Shown here piece after piece: positions 11,161-22,108 of a DNA stretch of 64,000 nt. Under the pieces are notes generated by a model, which saw nothing but the letters and a program-made list of their open reading frames with translations, was not told the DNA's origin and made no database searches. The stretch is from Rhinopithecus roxellana. Taxonomy: Eukaryota > Chordata > Mammalia > Primates > Cercopithecidae. Made by a program: the position numbers and the translations under genes. How positions within the stretch are numbered: position 1 is the first letter of the stretch; each line of letters starts with the position of its first letter. The DNA is taken from NCBI RefSeq assembly GCF_007565055.1, contig NC_044561.1:25576114-25640113 (forward strand), given 5' to 3'.

Positions 11161-11552
11161 ATCAACAAAAAAAGGTACTAGCTCATGTTAGACTTTGGTA
11201 AGTGAAGGATGCATGTTGTAAGCTCTAAAATAATCTACTGTCATCTTTTAAAATAACTCCAAGACTGCACAGTTATGAAACTAATAGAGAAGCAGGAAAT
11301 TGAATAATAAAAATAATAAATGCAAAACAAGATGTGAGAGGAGATAAGAAGAAACAGAACATTCATGGAAAACAAACTGGTGGTGGCTTTCAACCCAAAT
11401 AAATCATTAGTTACATTTAAAAGGACAATCAATAAAAATTAAAGTACTTGGAAATAAAGTAAACCCAACTAATGGCTTTTATATAAGGATACAGAAAGGT
11501 AGAAAATAATGAAAAATATATCATACATGCACTAATCCAGAAAGCTGTATAA

Positions 11553-11873
11553 CTTTTTTTTTTTTTTTTTTTTTTTTTTGAGATAGAGCCTCACCCTGTC
11601 TCCCAGGCTGGAGTGCAGTGACGTGATCTTGGCTCACAGCAATCTCTGCCTTCTAGGCTCGTGATTCTCCCCCCTCAACCTCCCAAGTAGCTGGGACTAC
11701 AAGTGTTTCAAGTTAGAATTATATTAGCCACACCCAGCTAATTTTTGTATTTTTGTAGAGGCAGAATCTCACCGTGTTGCCCAGGCTGGTCTTGAACTCC
11801 TGGGCTTTGGTGATCCACCCACCTTGACCTCCCAAAGTGCTGAGATTACAGGCATGAGCCACCATGCCCAGCA
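11553..11873 (-). mobile_element. Alu with a small insertion
   Basis: After gggactacaagtg there are about 20 extra bases (tttcaagttagaattatatt) before the Alu resumes. Confidence 0.9.
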
Positions 11874-11959
11874 TTACTATTTTTAATGAAGTAGACTTCA
11901 AGAAGAAAAGTATTATTAGAGATAAGACACACATTGCGGAAAAGAAGAAATTACTAGGA

Positions 11960-12258
11960 GATGGGTGCAGTGGCTCATGCCTGTAATCCCAGCACTTTGG
12001 GAGGCCAAGGCAAGGCAGATCACATGAGTTCGGGAGTTTGAGACCAACCTGACCCACATAGAGAAACCCTGACTCTACCAAAAATACAAAATTAGCTAGG
12101 TGTGGTGGCACATGCCTGTAATCCCAGCTACTTGGGAGGCTAAGGCAGGAGAATCGCTTGAACCCGGGAGGCGGAGGTTGTGGTGAGCCGAGATCGCGCC
12201 ACTGCACTCCAGCCTGGGCAATAAGAGCGAAATTCCGTCTCAAAAAAAAAAAAAAAAA
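11960..12258 (+). mobile_element. Alu, full length
   Basis: AluS-like with an 18-A tail. Confidence 0.92.
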
Positions 12259-12289
12259 GAAGCAGTTACTAGCTAGGTTCAGTATTACT

Positions 12290-12760
12290 TAACATCCGGG
12301 AAACTGGATGTAAAACTTTTTTAGAGAAACTAAACCAATAGGTCATACATAGAGATTTATTTAGGAATTGGCTCACATGACTGTGGGGACTAGCAAGTTT
12401 AAAATCTGTAGGGCATGCCCACAGGCTATAAATTCAGGTAAGAGTTGATCTCGAAGTCTGTAACCTAAAACCTGTAGAGCAGTCAGCAGGCCAGAAACTC
12501 AGGCAGGATTTATGTGTTATAGTCTTGAAGCAGAATTCCTGCTTCTCTGGAAAACCTCAGTTTTTGTTCTTAAGGCCTTCAACTGATTGGAGGTGGCCCA
12601 CCCATATTATGGTGAGTATTCTGTTTTCCTTAAAGTCAACTGACTGTCAATGTTAATCACATCTATGAAATAACCTCCCAGCAAGATATTGACAAGTATT
12701 TGACCAAACAATGGGGCATCATAGCTTAGCCAAGTTGGCACATAAATTAACCATCAGGAG
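12290..12760 (+). repeat. Ancient dispersed repeat, probably L1M 3' region
   Basis: Gaattggctcacatgactgt, ggccttcaactgattggagg and cacataaattaaccatcagg are in the order of a known old repeat end. The family is not certain. Confidence 0.5.
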
Positions 12761-12895
12761 CAAACAGAATATCCAAAAACCAAAGTACTAGGGGTAGTAT
12801 ATCTTATATAGTGATTATAATTATGTAAAACATGTAATTACAGAATGAAGATATTAAGATAACCATTAGAACAAAAATATAAACTTTTCTGTCTG

Positions 12896-13183
12896 GTTTT
12901 TGAGACTAAATCTTGCTCTGTCACCCAGGTTGGAGTGCAGTGGTGCATTCTTGGCTTACTGCAACCTTTACCTCCCGGGTTCAAGTGATTCTCCTGCCTC
13001 AGCCTCCCAAGTAGCTGGGATTATAAGCACCTGCTACCATGCCCGGCTAATTTTTGTATTTTTAGTAGAGACAGGGTTTCACCATGTTGCCCAGGCTGGT
13101 CTCCAACTCCTGACCTCAAGTGATCCACCTGCCTCACCTCCCAAAGTGCTGGGATTACAGATGTGAGCCACCATGCTCAGCCA
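12896..13183 (-). mobile_element. Alu, full length
   Basis: Short T tail, gagactaaatcttgctctgt, to the head ccaccatgctcagcc. Confidence 0.92.
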
Positions 13184-13364
13184 AAAATCACCTTTTTGAC
13201 AAGGATCTCCAGTCATTATGCTGGAGATGTCACCATGTTTCTTTTGTATGTCTACTAGGCATGGTGCTGGGTCCACACTCACATAGGCCTTAGGAACTCA
13301 CACGCAGGGGTGCTGGCTGTAGCAGAATCCCAAGAATAAAACCTGCTGGAAGAGTAGGAGACTG

Positions 13365-13662
13365 GGCCGGGCGCCATGGCTCACTCTTGTAATTCCAGCA
13401 GTTTGGGAGGCCGAGGTGGGCAAATCACGAGGTCAAGAGATTGAGACTATCCTGGCCAATATGGTAAAACCCCATCTTTGCTAAAAATACAAAAATTAAC
13501 TGGGCATGGTGGCTGGCGCCTGTAGTCCCAGCTACTCAGGAGGCTGAGGCAGGAGAATCATTTGAACTGAGGAGGCAGAGGTTGCAGTGAGCCAAAATTG
13601 TGCCACTGCACTCCAGCCTGGTGACAGAGCGAGGCACCGTCTCAAACAAGCAAACAAACAAA
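13365..13662 (+). mobile_element. Alu, full length
   Basis: Tail is a CAAACAAA repeat. Confidence 0.92.
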
Positions 13663-15286
13663 CAGCAGGACACTGGACTCTGGGAGGGCCTGATGGTGAG
13701 AGGTGAGCACAGAGGGGAGAGATGGAGGCAGGAGCATGGGCTTCTGGTGGCCCCAGCAGGCCCTGCGGCAGCGTGGCCAGGGGCCCCTGCAGGGAGGGAT
13801 CTTGGCCAGGACGATGCTGCCGCAGGCCTCTTCCTGAGGCCCCCAGCCAGCCCGGCCAGGGTCCCAGCGTCCAGTGACCCCTCCTCTGCAGCAGCAGCTG
13901 GGGCCAGCCCCAGGCTGTCTTCCACTCCCAGCTTCTGAAAACAGGAAGTGGAGAGAGTTGTTTGATAAAACACTGGGGCAAACCACATCCTTTCTCTTCA
14001 CCAAGGGAGAGTTTGAGGGAGTGCCGGCAGAGGGAGCATTAGAGCAGAGACCCCTACCCAACCACTGACCCTCACGCACACAGCAGGGCACACTATGGAG
14101 ACCCCCAGACAATCACTCGGGGAGACCCAGCAGGTCCAGACTCCACTCAGAGATCTGTGGCAGCAGGTCCCCAATCCCAAAGGCCACGTGCCCACGGGTG
14201 GTATCTGGTGCTTGAGACCCCAGTCTCATTTGCATCTGTGCAACTTTGAGTTTAAGTGGGTGCCGTATCTCTATGTCCTCCTGAGCAGAGGAGGGGCACA
14301 GCCTGGGGTGGCAGCTGGCATCAATCCCTCAAATCCCCTGGGAGCCACTGGGGAGACCAAGCAGTCACCAGCCCCCACTTGTCCCTGAGCTGCCATTCTC
14401 AGCCCTGTGGGAGGAGACAGAAAGCCATGAAGAGAAACGAAAAGACCAGGTCAGGAGGAGCTGGGGGGTGGCATGAGCAATCAGGGCAGGGAAGGATGGA
14501 CAGATGGGGGAATGCAGGGAGGAAGGAATGAATGAAAGGTGAATGAATGAACAAAAGAGAACGGCCATGCCTCCCTTGCTTTAGTTTACAAAGCACTGGG
14601 ATCCTCCCAACAGCCTGCAAGACAGAACTTCTGGGAAGCAGACCAGGTGGCTGGCAGGGAGGGGAGGCTTGCCCCGGCTTTTGTGGGCCCAGTGGGAGGC
14701 AGGGGGCAGGAAGGGGCATCCTGTATGTGTCCTCTCTGCAGTGGCAGCAGTGGAGGCCTCCCTTGGGCTGGGTTTCCTGGAAGAGGGTCAGGAAACACCT
14801 GCCGTGGCCCCTCTCCACTGTGCCCTCATCCAGGACACCAAGGATCACTCACTCAGCTCACGAGACTCAGGCCCTGACTCAGGGAGAGAGGATGTGAGGT
14901 GTGGGGCACCAGGCTCCCCAGGACTGAGAGACCCGAGATGTGGCCCCGGGCTGGGAGTTGGGGCAGACTGGCTGTGGCAGCATTGTGTGTACCCCAGCAG
15001 GCCAGTAGCCACACAGGGAGCCTCCAAACCCCTTCACCCATAACCCTGGGAGAAGACTCCAGCCTTGGAGAATTGGCCTCACTAAAGGGGCCTGTACTGG
15101 CCAGCCTGTACTGACCCCACCTGGGATGTGCAAATGGGTCTCCTGAATCCTGGAGCCAGGTGTGGACTCACACACCACCATTGTACCCAAGTCCCCATCT
15201 GCCCAACAAGCACACCCTGCCACTTGTTCTGTGCAAGGGCCCTGAGGCTGCCTCCTTGAGCCCAAGTCCTGCAGGTACTGAAGCCC
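13663..15286. other. Unique sequence in presumed GGT5 intron 1
   Basis: GC-rich with several overlapping frames on both strands, none resembling GGT exons. A GAAT-type short repeat sits at 14520-14550. GGT5 exon 2 was looked for here and not found. Confidence 0.6.
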
Positions 15287-15484
15287 ACACACACACGGCT
15301 CTTGCTTCCTGGGCCAGTGCATGTGCACACACACACGCATACATATACCCCCACACAATCACACACATTCACCCCCCACACCCCCCCACACACACACATG
15401 CACACACACTCCCACACCCCCACACACACATTCTCACACACGCACACAATCACACACACACTCCCCACACACACACACACTCAC
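15287..15484 (+). repeat. CA-rich microsatellite, interrupted
   Basis: Many CACACA blocks broken by ccc, cat and tcac. It ends about 60 bases downstream of the GGT5 exon 1 donor, so it is within intron 1. Confidence 0.9.
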
Positions 15485-15543
15485 CCTCTCCAGGAGGGAC
15501 TGGCTGCCAAGGGCCACCCAGCTCCCTCCCACCTCTCACTCAC

Positions 15544-15716
15544 CATCCAATATCCGAGCAAACCTTGGAGTCGGCAGCAACAGCAGTGTGGGCAAAGGCC
15601 TGGGGGCCGCAGGGGGCTTGGTGGCGAGAGAGGACCACAGCCAGCACAATGACAGCCAGCCCCAGCCCCAGCCCCAGCAGGACTAGGCCGACCGTGGCCC
15701 CACAGCCCCAGGCCAT
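15544..15716 (-). CDS. GGT5: GGT5 first coding exon (partial gene)
   Basis: This exon encodes the N-terminus of gamma-glutamyltransferase 5, a type II membrane enzyme that cleaves the gamma-glutamyl bond of leukotriene C4 and glutathione at the cell surface. From the ATG at 15716 it reads 57 codons plus two bases: a short cytoplasmic start (MAWGCGATVG), a leucine/valine signal-anchor at about residues 9-30, then RHQAPCGPQAFAHTAVAADS and KVCSDIG, which I recognise as human GGT5-like rather than GGT1-like. The exon ends at a good donor (GGATG/GTGAGT). The last codon starts TG, so joining to a G would give Trp where the family has Arg; this looks like a CpG-to-TpG change. No further GGT5 exon was found between 15543 and position 1. 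The frame is intact, and GGT5 identity is well supported, but whether the whole gene works cannot be judged here. Confidence 0.88.
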
Positions 15717-15734
15717 GGCTCTGTGGCCCAGGAG

Positions 15735-16018
15735 GAAAGGGGAGGCCGGTGAGCAGACACACGGACAGATGGGTGGGCAGATGAATGGACAAGAAGGTGC
15801 ACAGATAGACTCACAGATAATTGGACAGATGGACAAAGAGGTGGGGCCACAGACAGACACGAAGATGGATCAACAGGCCAGATAGCTGGACGAAGAGGAC
15901 AGTAAGAGAAAGATGATCGGATAGACAATGGGACAGAGACGGGCTTACAGATGGGTGGACAGACAGGTCTGAACAGCGGGCTGCCAGATGGACAGATGGG
16001 TGAATGGATGGATGGCTG
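15735..16018 (+). repeat. Degenerate GATG/GACA repeat beside the GGT5 start
   Basis: Recurring gacagatggg, ggatggatgg and gacagac units, mostly 4- and 8-base related. It lies directly upstream of the GGT5 ATG, so it forms part of the 5' untranslated or promoter-proximal region. Confidence 0.8.
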
Positions 16019-17861
16019 GCAGCCGGCGGCTGTGGCGAGCTGCTGCCCTCCCTAAATGCACACTATGGAGTGGCCAAACTCACGCCTCAACTTCTAGTTT
16101 TCAGCTCCTGCTTGTTCCTGGTAGGAGGCCAGGCAGCAAAGCGTCTGAGGGGAGTTTTCCTTGCCTAGAGAAGCCAGCTGCTGTGTTAACTCCCTCACTG
16201 CTGGTAGGTCCCAAGGCCCTTGCCTGCCACCCACCAGAGCCCAGGGTCACACTGTCCCAATGTGCAGGAGAACTTGGTGCCTGCTGCACTGCGGTTGCAG
16301 GTGGGGGCAGGGCTCCCAGGGATCTCCACAGCATTCCCGGGGTTCCCGGCAGCTCCAGGAAAGCAGAGCTGGGGCTGCTCAACTATCTCCCCTGGATCCG
16401 GCAAGGCTGCCCCCATCCGAGAGTAGAGCCCCACTCCCCAGCTCCCATCTCTATCCCCTAACCCTCTTTGCATGGCCCAGCACAGGCAGCATCAAGATGG
16501 AGCTAAACAGAGACAGAGGGACGGAGACACAAAGTGGTGTCACTTAAAACTTGGGTTCAAGTCCCTATGCTTCTGCAGCCTGGCCTGGGTCCCATAACCC
16601 TCCAGGGTAGCCAAGGGCTTCCCAGTCTGCACAGAGGACAGGGTCACTTGACAGCATCAAATGCAGGTGACTACAAGATGCCCATGTGGGGAATGCAGAC
16701 AGACCATACCTCTAGCTCTTGGCACCCAGAACCATCCATCCCTGGGACTTGCTGTCCTGGAAATGCAGCATGGGCCTCCAGGGAGGGAGGCTGTGCCGCC
16801 TAGGTGCCACGCCCAGCCTGCAGCACTTCCCCACCCTGGCTGCGGGTCTGCTTCCCTGAATCCAAATCCGCTATTACTGTGCTGGCAGCGCAGACTCTCT
16901 GGGGACACTGGCCTGGCCCTGTTCTCCCCAGGCCTCAGGGTGCCTAACTGGGAGGCAGCTACGGGAGTGAGGACCCACTGAGGGGCTCTGTTGACCAGGC
17001 TTAGCAGGGGTGCAAGTGATGTGGGCTGGAATTCTTTGCACGTGGCCCCCACAGTCCTCCCCACTTCTTTCCCAGCTGAGCACTGCCTGCTCCAGATGTC
17101 TACACCTGGAGTCCGGAACCCCCATCTGGGCAGCAGAGAAATTGAGGCACAGAGACAACCTGTGTCCTTACAGGCCACACAGCCTGCCAGGCCCCTATGT
17201 CCAGCCAGAGCCCCTGGTCAGCCTGGGCTGGAGTGGTTGTTTAGAGGCAGGCTGTTCCCACCGCTGCCTCTTTCACAGTGGGGGCCTGTGGACTCCTCCT
17301 CCCACCCCGACCCGACTCCCAAGCCTCAGTGACTTTCCTCAACCAGGAGCTGCAGTGCATTCCTGGGCTCAGGCCAGTCCACGCCCCCACCCGCTGCAGT
17401 CCTGGAAGCCCAGAGGCCAGGGCAGCAGGAACAGTGGAGACAGCAACATGGGGGACGTCCCCCCTCCTCTCCCCACCATCCTGGTCAGGCGGAGGCCAGG
17501 GTGCAGGGACCGCCTGAGCAAAGGCCCAGGGAAAGGAATGGGTGTCATTCTGGTTTTGGCCCTAGGCACAGCCAGGGAGGTCCCTGAATGTCCTTCCTCA
17601 GGAAATGATGGGGGAAGGGACGATGAGAAGGAAAGAGGGAGTTTAAGTCCCCCACCTCCCGAAGTAGTCCTGGGCTGAGCCCCATGGGACCTGGAGAACC
17701 AAGGTGTACCCCAGCAGCGTGTCAGGTCCAGGAAGCCTCGTGGCCAGCTCCCACTTCTCTCGCTGCTGTGCAACCCAGAGCAAGGCCTGCCCCTCCAGCC
17801 TCAGTCTTCTCCCCTGCAAACGGGGCCACGGCCTTTCCTCTCAGGCCAAAATAAGGATTGA
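16019..17861. other. Intergenic sequence between GGT1-like 3' end and GGT5, left part
   Basis: Non-repetitive GC-rich sequence holding the GGT5 promoter by position. I see no clear TATA box or large CpG cluster. A MIR-like phrase is at 17130-17190. Confidence 0.5.
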
Positions 17862-18012
17862 GGCCGGGTGCAGTGGCTCATCCCTGTAATCCTAGCACTT
17901 TGGAGGCGGAGATGGGGGAACTGCTTGAAGTCAGGAGTTTAAGACCAGCCTGGTCAACATAGTGAGACCCCATCTCTATTTGTTTAAATAATTTTTTAAA
18001 TTAAATAAATAA
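17862..18012 (+). mobile_element. Alu left monomer (FLAM-like)
   Basis: Single monomer ending in a TAAA-rich tail. Flanked by direct repeats aaaataaggattgagg at 17848 and 18013. Confidence 0.88.
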
Positions 18013-18027
18013 AATAAGGATTGAGGA

Positions 18028-19049
18028 GTGACGTGTACACCAGTTGAGCCCACCTCCATCTCACCCCTGGGGAGCCCCAGGGACACAGCCCTCCAGGGCT
18101 TAGACTCGCTGGTACTCAACTCCGCAGGCACAAAACCCTGTCTGTCTGCGGGCCCTTTGGTATCATCACGTTTTCGGGGCTTCTAAAGGAGAGCCCCAAC
18201 CTGGCTTCACCTGGTCCCTGGCCCTAGTGCCCCTGGTGATACCCAGGTGCTGGGCTGTGATCACCGCCCCCCACCAGCCCACCTCCACCAGCCTTTCCCA
18301 GAACCCTGCCCCAGGTGTTGGAACTGCCTGGAGGAGGGAGGCCAGGAGGGGCTGCCGATGGTGAAGGCTGCTGTGTCTAGCTGTTCCCTTCCAGACCCAC
18401 TCCCTCTGGGCTGCGTCACCAGCTGGTCCAAGCCCTGATCCCTGGGATCTGGGGACCTCTTCCCATTTGCTGTTCCCTGAGAACCAGGCCTCCCTCTGGA
18501 GAGGATCACAAGCTTGGGTTTCACTCTGGGCTTACACTTGGAAACCCCCCAGGGGCTTGGCTCTGACCGAGATGTTTTTGCTCCAGCCTCTTGCCAAATC
18601 CCTACTCATCGGACATCAGCTTCACCTCCCGTGTCCTCGGCTGGGTGAGCTGGACGCCTGCGGGTCTGAGAAAGCACCCGGGTTCCCGGCATCAGCTGGC
18701 CACCCTCTGCCTAAGAAAGCGCCAGGGTCGCAGCACCCCCTGGTGGCTGGTTCTAGGTAGTGTCCCTGCCCTGCCCAGGGAAGAAGGGCCTGGCCCCAAG
18801 TCTGAGGGTTCAGGACGGGGAAGGGCAGGGCTTGGCATGGACCTTCCCTGGGCCCCCAGCCACGCGCCTGGCTCTCCCCATGCTGAAGATGCTGAGGCTA
18901 GTTCCAGCGACCGCAGTGTGAAGATCTCTGAATCCCACCTCTCCATTCCTCCCCAGCCAGATGGCTCAATTTCACACAAAATACACTGAGGCCCAGAGAG
19001 TGGGGAGCCAGGCCAGGGAGGCTGCCTGGAGCCTGACACAGTGGCCTCA
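18028..19049. other. Intergenic sequence just past the GGT1-like poly(A) signal
   Basis: Unique GC-rich sequence with no recognisable coding segment. Confidence 0.5.
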
Positions 19050-19055
19050 TTTATT
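19050..19055 (-). terminator. Poly(A) signal of the GGT1-like gene
   Basis: AATAAA on the minus strand lies 108 bases after the stop codon, in a short 3' untranslated region at about 19030-19162. It marks the 3' end of the gene, about 3.3 kb from the GGT5 start codon. Confidence 0.75.
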
Positions 19056-19162
19056 GTGATGCTCTGCCACTCACAAGGGAAGCACGACCCCAAAGTCCTC
19101 TTCCCAGTCCTGGTGAGTATCTTGTTCCTGGATTGCTGGTCAGCTTTGTCTGCCCTGAGCAC

Positions 19163-19309
19163 TCAGTAGCCGGCAGGCTCCCCGCCTTTCCTGGAGTCGG
19201 AGGCAGCTGCCCAGCCACCAGGTGTGTGGACAATGGCTTGCACCACAGCGATGAAGGTGGATGCGATCTGGGTGTGATGGTGCCGGGTTTCCAGGGCTGC
19301 AGTCACTGC
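19163..19309 (-). pseudogene. GGT1: GGT1-like coding exon 12 (C-terminus, stop)
   Basis: The acceptor CCCTAG is intact. The exon holds 48 codons and TGA at 19165-19163: AVTAALETRHHHTQIASTFI, AVVQAIVHTPGGWAAASDS and RKGGEPAGY. The ending GGEPAGY is the family's normal C-terminus. Confidence 0.92.
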
Positions 19310-19612
19310 CTAGGGGTGGGAAGAGAGGGGAAGCCTGAGCAGGGCTCCAGATGCAACCTGAACCATGCCTGTGTGTTCACAGGCCTTAGCCCAGGTGGTG
19401 CCATTTCAGGCTAGGTCATCAGGAAGAGCAGGTGGGGGCCTGTTTGGTCTCATTGGAGCAGGGGCTTGGCCCTCATGGCACAAGGGCTCCAGATGGCCCA
19501 GGCACCAGAGAGAAGACACCAACCATTGTCCACTCTGTGATGCTCCAGGCCTCCAGTCCAGGATGCCCTGGGACCCCACACCGTGACTCAGTTTCTCCAA
19601 CCCCCAGCCCAA

Positions 19613-19726
19613 CTGGTCAATGTTTCTCTCCACTGTTGTGACATTGGGTAGAAGCTGGTTGTGCAGCCGGGGCTCCTCCACGGCCCGCTTCATGTCATAG
19701 CCGAACCAGAGGTTGTAGATGATGGC
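19613..19726 (-). pseudogene. GGT1: GGT1-like coding exon 11 (donor lost)
   Basis: The acceptor GCCCCAG is intact. The exon encodes AIIYNLWFGYDMKRAVEEPR, then LHNQLLPNVTTVERNIDQ. The exon must end at GACCAG for exon 12 to be in frame, but the next bases are TTGGGC instead of GT. A GT exists one base earlier (GACCA/GTTGGG); using it would give D-Q-Q-stop on entry to exon 12. Confidence 0.87.
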
Positions 19727-19807
19727 CTGGGGCATGGGAGTGTGATCAGCATGGCCTGGGGGCTGTGCAGGGTGGACAGGCCCAGGGAGAAAAGGGGTGA
19801 CACATAC

Positions 19808-19920
19808 CAGTGCAGTGGCCGTGGTGATCTGCGTGCCCCCAGAAGCTCCCACCACCATCCGGACCTGGCCGTTCTGGCCCACCATGATTGTTGGGCACAT
19901 GGACGAGAGCGGCTGCTTCC
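19808..19920 (-). pseudogene. GGT1: GGT1-like coding exon 10
   Basis: This exon is intact, between acceptor CCGCAG and donor CTG/GTATGT. It encodes KQPLSSMCPTIMVGQNGQVR, then MVVGASGGTQITTATAL. The SS pair and the GG pair of the oxyanion region are kept. The following intron is only 81 bases and has no in-frame stop. Confidence 0.91.
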
Positions 19921-20021
19921 CTGCGGCCGACGGGAGAAGGCGGGGATGCTGGTCAGCTGCCTGCCCAGGACACCCGCCCCTCTCCACCCCAGCCCCCCAC
20001 CCCCGGACTTCCACCCCATAC

Positions 20022-20149
20022 CTGGCTGGATGAAACTGGCAGGTGAGGGGGGTACCCCAAACTGATTGGTGATGTTGGGAGAGCTGAAGTCATCCATTTC
20101 ATCATTGAACAGGATCCCGCTGACTGGGGAGCGGACCTTGGAGCCAAAG
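20022..20149 (-). pseudogene. GGT1: GGT1-like coding exon 9
   Basis: This exon is intact, between acceptor GGTAG and donor CCAG/GTATGG. It encodes YFGSKVRSPVSGILFNDEMD, then DFSSPNITNQFGVPPSPAS, then FIQPG. The acidic residues E and DD, which bind the substrate amino group in the family, are present. Confidence 0.91.
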
Positions 20150-20381
20150 CTACCGCCCAGCCAGGTCAGACAGCGCCTGACCTCGCCCGACCCAGCCTGG
20201 TCCCTATCCACCCACTGAGGCTCAAACTTACTCCCTGAGAGGCCCAGGATAAGCTACCAAGGTCGGGCCTCAGTTTCCCACCAGGAAAAGAGGTGATGGA
20301 GCCACCTTACTGGATAAGTGGGCAGTCCCTGGGCCACATGCCCCTGGCCCTGTCCCACCCAGGCGGCCCAGCAACCCCTAC

Positions 20382-20569
20382 TAGAGGTTGATGGTGCTGG
20401 TGGCGGACACAGCACTGCCGTCCTCTGCAACGACAGACAGGTGGGAAGTGCCCCCGTCATCTGGCGTGTAGAACTCGGGCTTGTAGTAGGAGATCGGATG
20501 AGTGGTATCGTCAGCGATCTGGGCCCGGAGCTGGGCAGCGAAGAACTCGGAAGTCATGTTGCGGACCAC
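20382..20569 (-). pseudogene. GGT1: GGT1-like coding exon 8 (catalytic threonine)
   Basis: This exon is intact, between acceptor GGCAG and donor CTCTA/GTAGGG. It spans the heavy/light chain junction. PDDGGTSHLSVVAEDGSAVS holds the Thr that is both the self-cleavage point and the nucleophile (Thr381 in human GGT1). SATSTINL keeps the conserved Thr and Asn further on. A human Ala next to the nucleophile is Ser here. Confidence 0.92.
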
Positions 20570-20799
20570 CTGCCGAGACCAAAAAGTTGGCCTGAGGAGG
20601 TGGGGAGGGAGGGTGGGGAGGGGGCACAGGTCTCAGAAGGCCCCTAACTGTGGCCCTGACCACAACCCTCCGGCACTCACAGCCTTCCGTGGCTCCCCAG
20701 GGCCGAAGGGCAGGCCCAGCACCTTGCATGACCAGTCTGACTCTCTGTCTCGGTCGCCTTCCAGCAACTCTGAATGTCTGCATGGCCCTCAGCCTCCAG

Positions 20800-21560
20800 A
20801 CCCTTGCCACATTCAATCACTCATTCACTCACACAAAAAATATTTCTAGAGTTTGCACTGCATGCCTGGCACTGGAAAATCAACAGGGAACAGACACTTA
20901 GGTCCCTGCTCTCATGCCAAGAAAAACAAATGCATACGGGGAAATTGCTGAAACCACAAGCCAGGTGAGGGGAATCAAGAGGCATGAGGTACGGGCAGAG
21001 TGGTCAGGGAGCGCTTCTCGGAGGAGGCAACATGTGAAAAGAGCCTGGAATGTGGCCTTAATGGTCAGTGCAAAGGCCCTGAGGCAGGTGGTATAGGCTG
21101 GTAAGCGATAGGCAGAGAGTGAATGGGGTCGGGGGAGAAGAAGATGAAGATGCAGGCTGGGGCCCATCCCACAGGACGTCCTAGGTCCCATAATGACTGG
21201 CTTTTGCTCTGTGCCACATAGGCTTTGGGCAGAGGAATGAGCGGGCTGGGGAGTGTTTTCACAGGGTCCCTCTGGCAGCTGTGAGGGGGATAAGGATAAA
21301 GCCCAAAGGGGAGGCTGCGGGTATCAACCAGGCGAGAGATGATGGCCTGGGTGGGAGAAAGAGAAGAATTGAGGATGGCGCCAACTAGGGAGGTAAACCC
21401 TGCAGAAGGGGCAGGTTTGGGGACGGTCAGGAGCTTGCCTTTGGATACTTCATCAGACCTGAAGAGCATGGGTACATGTAGAAGCATGGGTGCACCGGCA
21501 AGGGCGGGCTGAGGGATGAATATGGAGGTATCGACATTGAGAGGCTGCTGGATGCCACAA
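20800..21560 (+). repeat. Ancient dispersed repeat in intron 7 of the GGT1-like gene
   Basis: Phrases such as atgcctggcactggaaaatc, gtgcaaaggccctgaggcag and ggcgagagatgatggcctgg recur throughout mammalian genomes. I do not settle its family name. Confidence 0.55.
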
Positions 21561-21804
21561 GCCTGGCCAAGGTCCCCAAGGCAGCGGCGAGGAGGAGATG
21601 AGGAGGTGAAGGAGGAGACAGAGAGGATGGGCTCTGAAGGCTAAAGAAAATGCCTCAGGAGAGTTTCAGCAAGACCCCCACGGATTAGCAATCGCAGGGC
21701 AAGGTGCTCTGTCTGAATCTGCCCCCAAGGAAACAGAAAGGCAAATCCAGGATGTGGGACATCTTCCAAGACCACTGCCCCGGGCTTTAAAAATCAACAA
21801 AACA

Positions 21805-22108
21805 GGTCGAGCACAGTGGTTCACACCTGTAAGCCCAGCACTTTGGGAGGCTGAGGTGGGAGGATCATTTGAGCCCAGGAGTTTGAGACCAGTCTGGGCA
21901 ACATGGCAAGATCCTGTCTCTAAAAAAAAAATACAAAAATTAGCCAGGTTTGGTGGCATGTGCCTGTGGTCCCAGCTGCTTGGAGGGGCTGAAGTAGGAG
22001 GATTGCTTGAGCCCTGGAAGTTGAGGCTACAGTGAGCCGAGATCACACCACTGAACTCCAACCTGGATGACAGAGCCTCTGTGTCCAAACAAAAACACAA
22101 CAAAAACA
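21805..22108 (+). mobile_element. Alu, full length
   Basis: Old copy (gtcgagcacagtggttcaca, AluJ-like) in intron 7 of the GGT1-like gene. Confidence 0.92.

Noticed and set aside
11719..12243. 174-codon minus-strand frame
   Set aside because: It is two opposed Alu copies read through; the peptide has the common Alu strings (GVQWRDLGS, LPSSWDYRH).
13532..14848. Overlapping 110-156-codon frames that might be GGT5 exon 2 or another gene
   Set aside because: None shows the expected GSPVDA, QSMG or similar exon 2 text.
15160..15885. 241-codon plus-strand frame with His/Thr repeats
   Set aside because: Made by the CA repeat and the GATG/GACA repeat; GGT5 exon 1 is on the other strand here.
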